A stretch of 64,000 bases of DNA from Pachyseris speciosa (Eukaryota > Cnidaria > Anthozoa > Scleractinia > Pachyseridae). Below are positions 63,592 to 64,000 of this stretch, piece by piece; positions within the stretch are counted from its first letter, which is position 1, and each line of letters starts with the position of its first letter. The position numbers and the translations under genes are program-made. The notes below the pieces were generated by a model that was not told the origin of the DNA, did not search any database, and saw only the letters and a list, made by a program, of their open reading frames with translations. The stretch is from the NCBI GenBank assembly GCA_016490735.1, contig JAEMWC010000106.1, forward strand, positions 55,001 to 119,000. Reading direction: 5' to 3'.

Positions 63592-63599
63592 CTGAGGGC

Positions 63600-64000
63600 A
63601 CAAGCAGATGGAAGTAAATTAACTGCACCCTCACTTGGGTGAATATTGTTGTTGTTGGTACTGAAAGAAGACCCTCGACCTCTTTTCATTCGCTGTTACA
63701 AAACGTTTCTTTTGCCATCTCAAAGAGAATAAACGTAAATAATTCTCTTGGTTAATATTTTCAAAGAAGTTCCATTACAAGACAAACTGTTAACCTGATT
63801 GAGCGAGCGTTATTTTAAAAGAAATCTCACCCCTCGCGTCTTTCGAGTCTATGATGTCTTGATTATAAATGCTAATCGCACGTTATTTTTTTATGACGTT
63901 GAGTTCCACATTCGCGTGCTATCGAACTGACTAGTCCTCGCTGTTACGTCATAATCAGAATCGTTGTGTATAAAGGGCAAGAAGAAAGAAATTGCTTAAT
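63600..64000. other. Intron at the window edge, no gene seen
   Basis: I looked for the preceding dynein exon and did not find it before 64000. Confidence 0.5.

Overview
The window is eukaryotic nuclear DNA. It is AT-rich, has spliced genes with GT-AG introns, and is packed with LINE, LTR, Penelope-like, SINE and MITE sequence. The mix of tRNA-like foldback repeats, CCAAT-rich MITEs, R4/Dong-like and CR1-like LINEs, plus one intronless class A receptor, suggests a cnidarian, most likely an anthozoan such as a coral. That assignment is inference. No bacterial or organellar gene was seen.

The backbone is one large minus-strand gene, an axonemal outer-arm dynein heavy chain closest to DNAH8/DNAH5. 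I place 34 coding exons between 63591 and the stop codon at 6024. They run from the AAA4 P-loop through the stalk, AAA5, AAA6 and the C-terminal domain (5,056 nt, about 1,685 codons); the 5' half lies beyond 64000. Every junction joins in phase except exon 24 to exon 25.

Region by region. 1-5750 lies beyond the dynein 3' end and holds an R4/Dong-like LINE tail against a TAA microsatellite, then a broken CR1/L2-like LINE. 6024-9590 holds the last six exons. The 14-kb intron 9591-23564 holds an inverted Penelope-like repeat, a Harbinger-like element carrying a MADF remnant and invaded by a BEL/Pao retrotransposon (itself carrying a MITE), and a complete antisense GPCR gene at 17933-19051. 23565-24981 holds three exons. 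25300-30588 is a near full-length LINE in the next intron. 30682-36087 holds nine exons. 36269-42553 is a candidate DNA transposon with terminal inverted repeats, a GAC target duplication and a decayed two-gene cargo, inserted in a CCAAT-rich repeat. 42744-46943 holds five exons. 47338-49610 is an array of 243-bp tRNA-like units that inverts on itself. 50258-63591 holds the remaining exons among MITEs, a Penelope-like fragment with a hammerhead-like motif, and LINE tails.

Only the dynein and the GPCR look like functioning host genes. The dynein would act in ciliary outer arms. The GPCR ligand cannot be told from sequence. Nearly everything else is mobile DNA, and several nested insertions allow relative dating.
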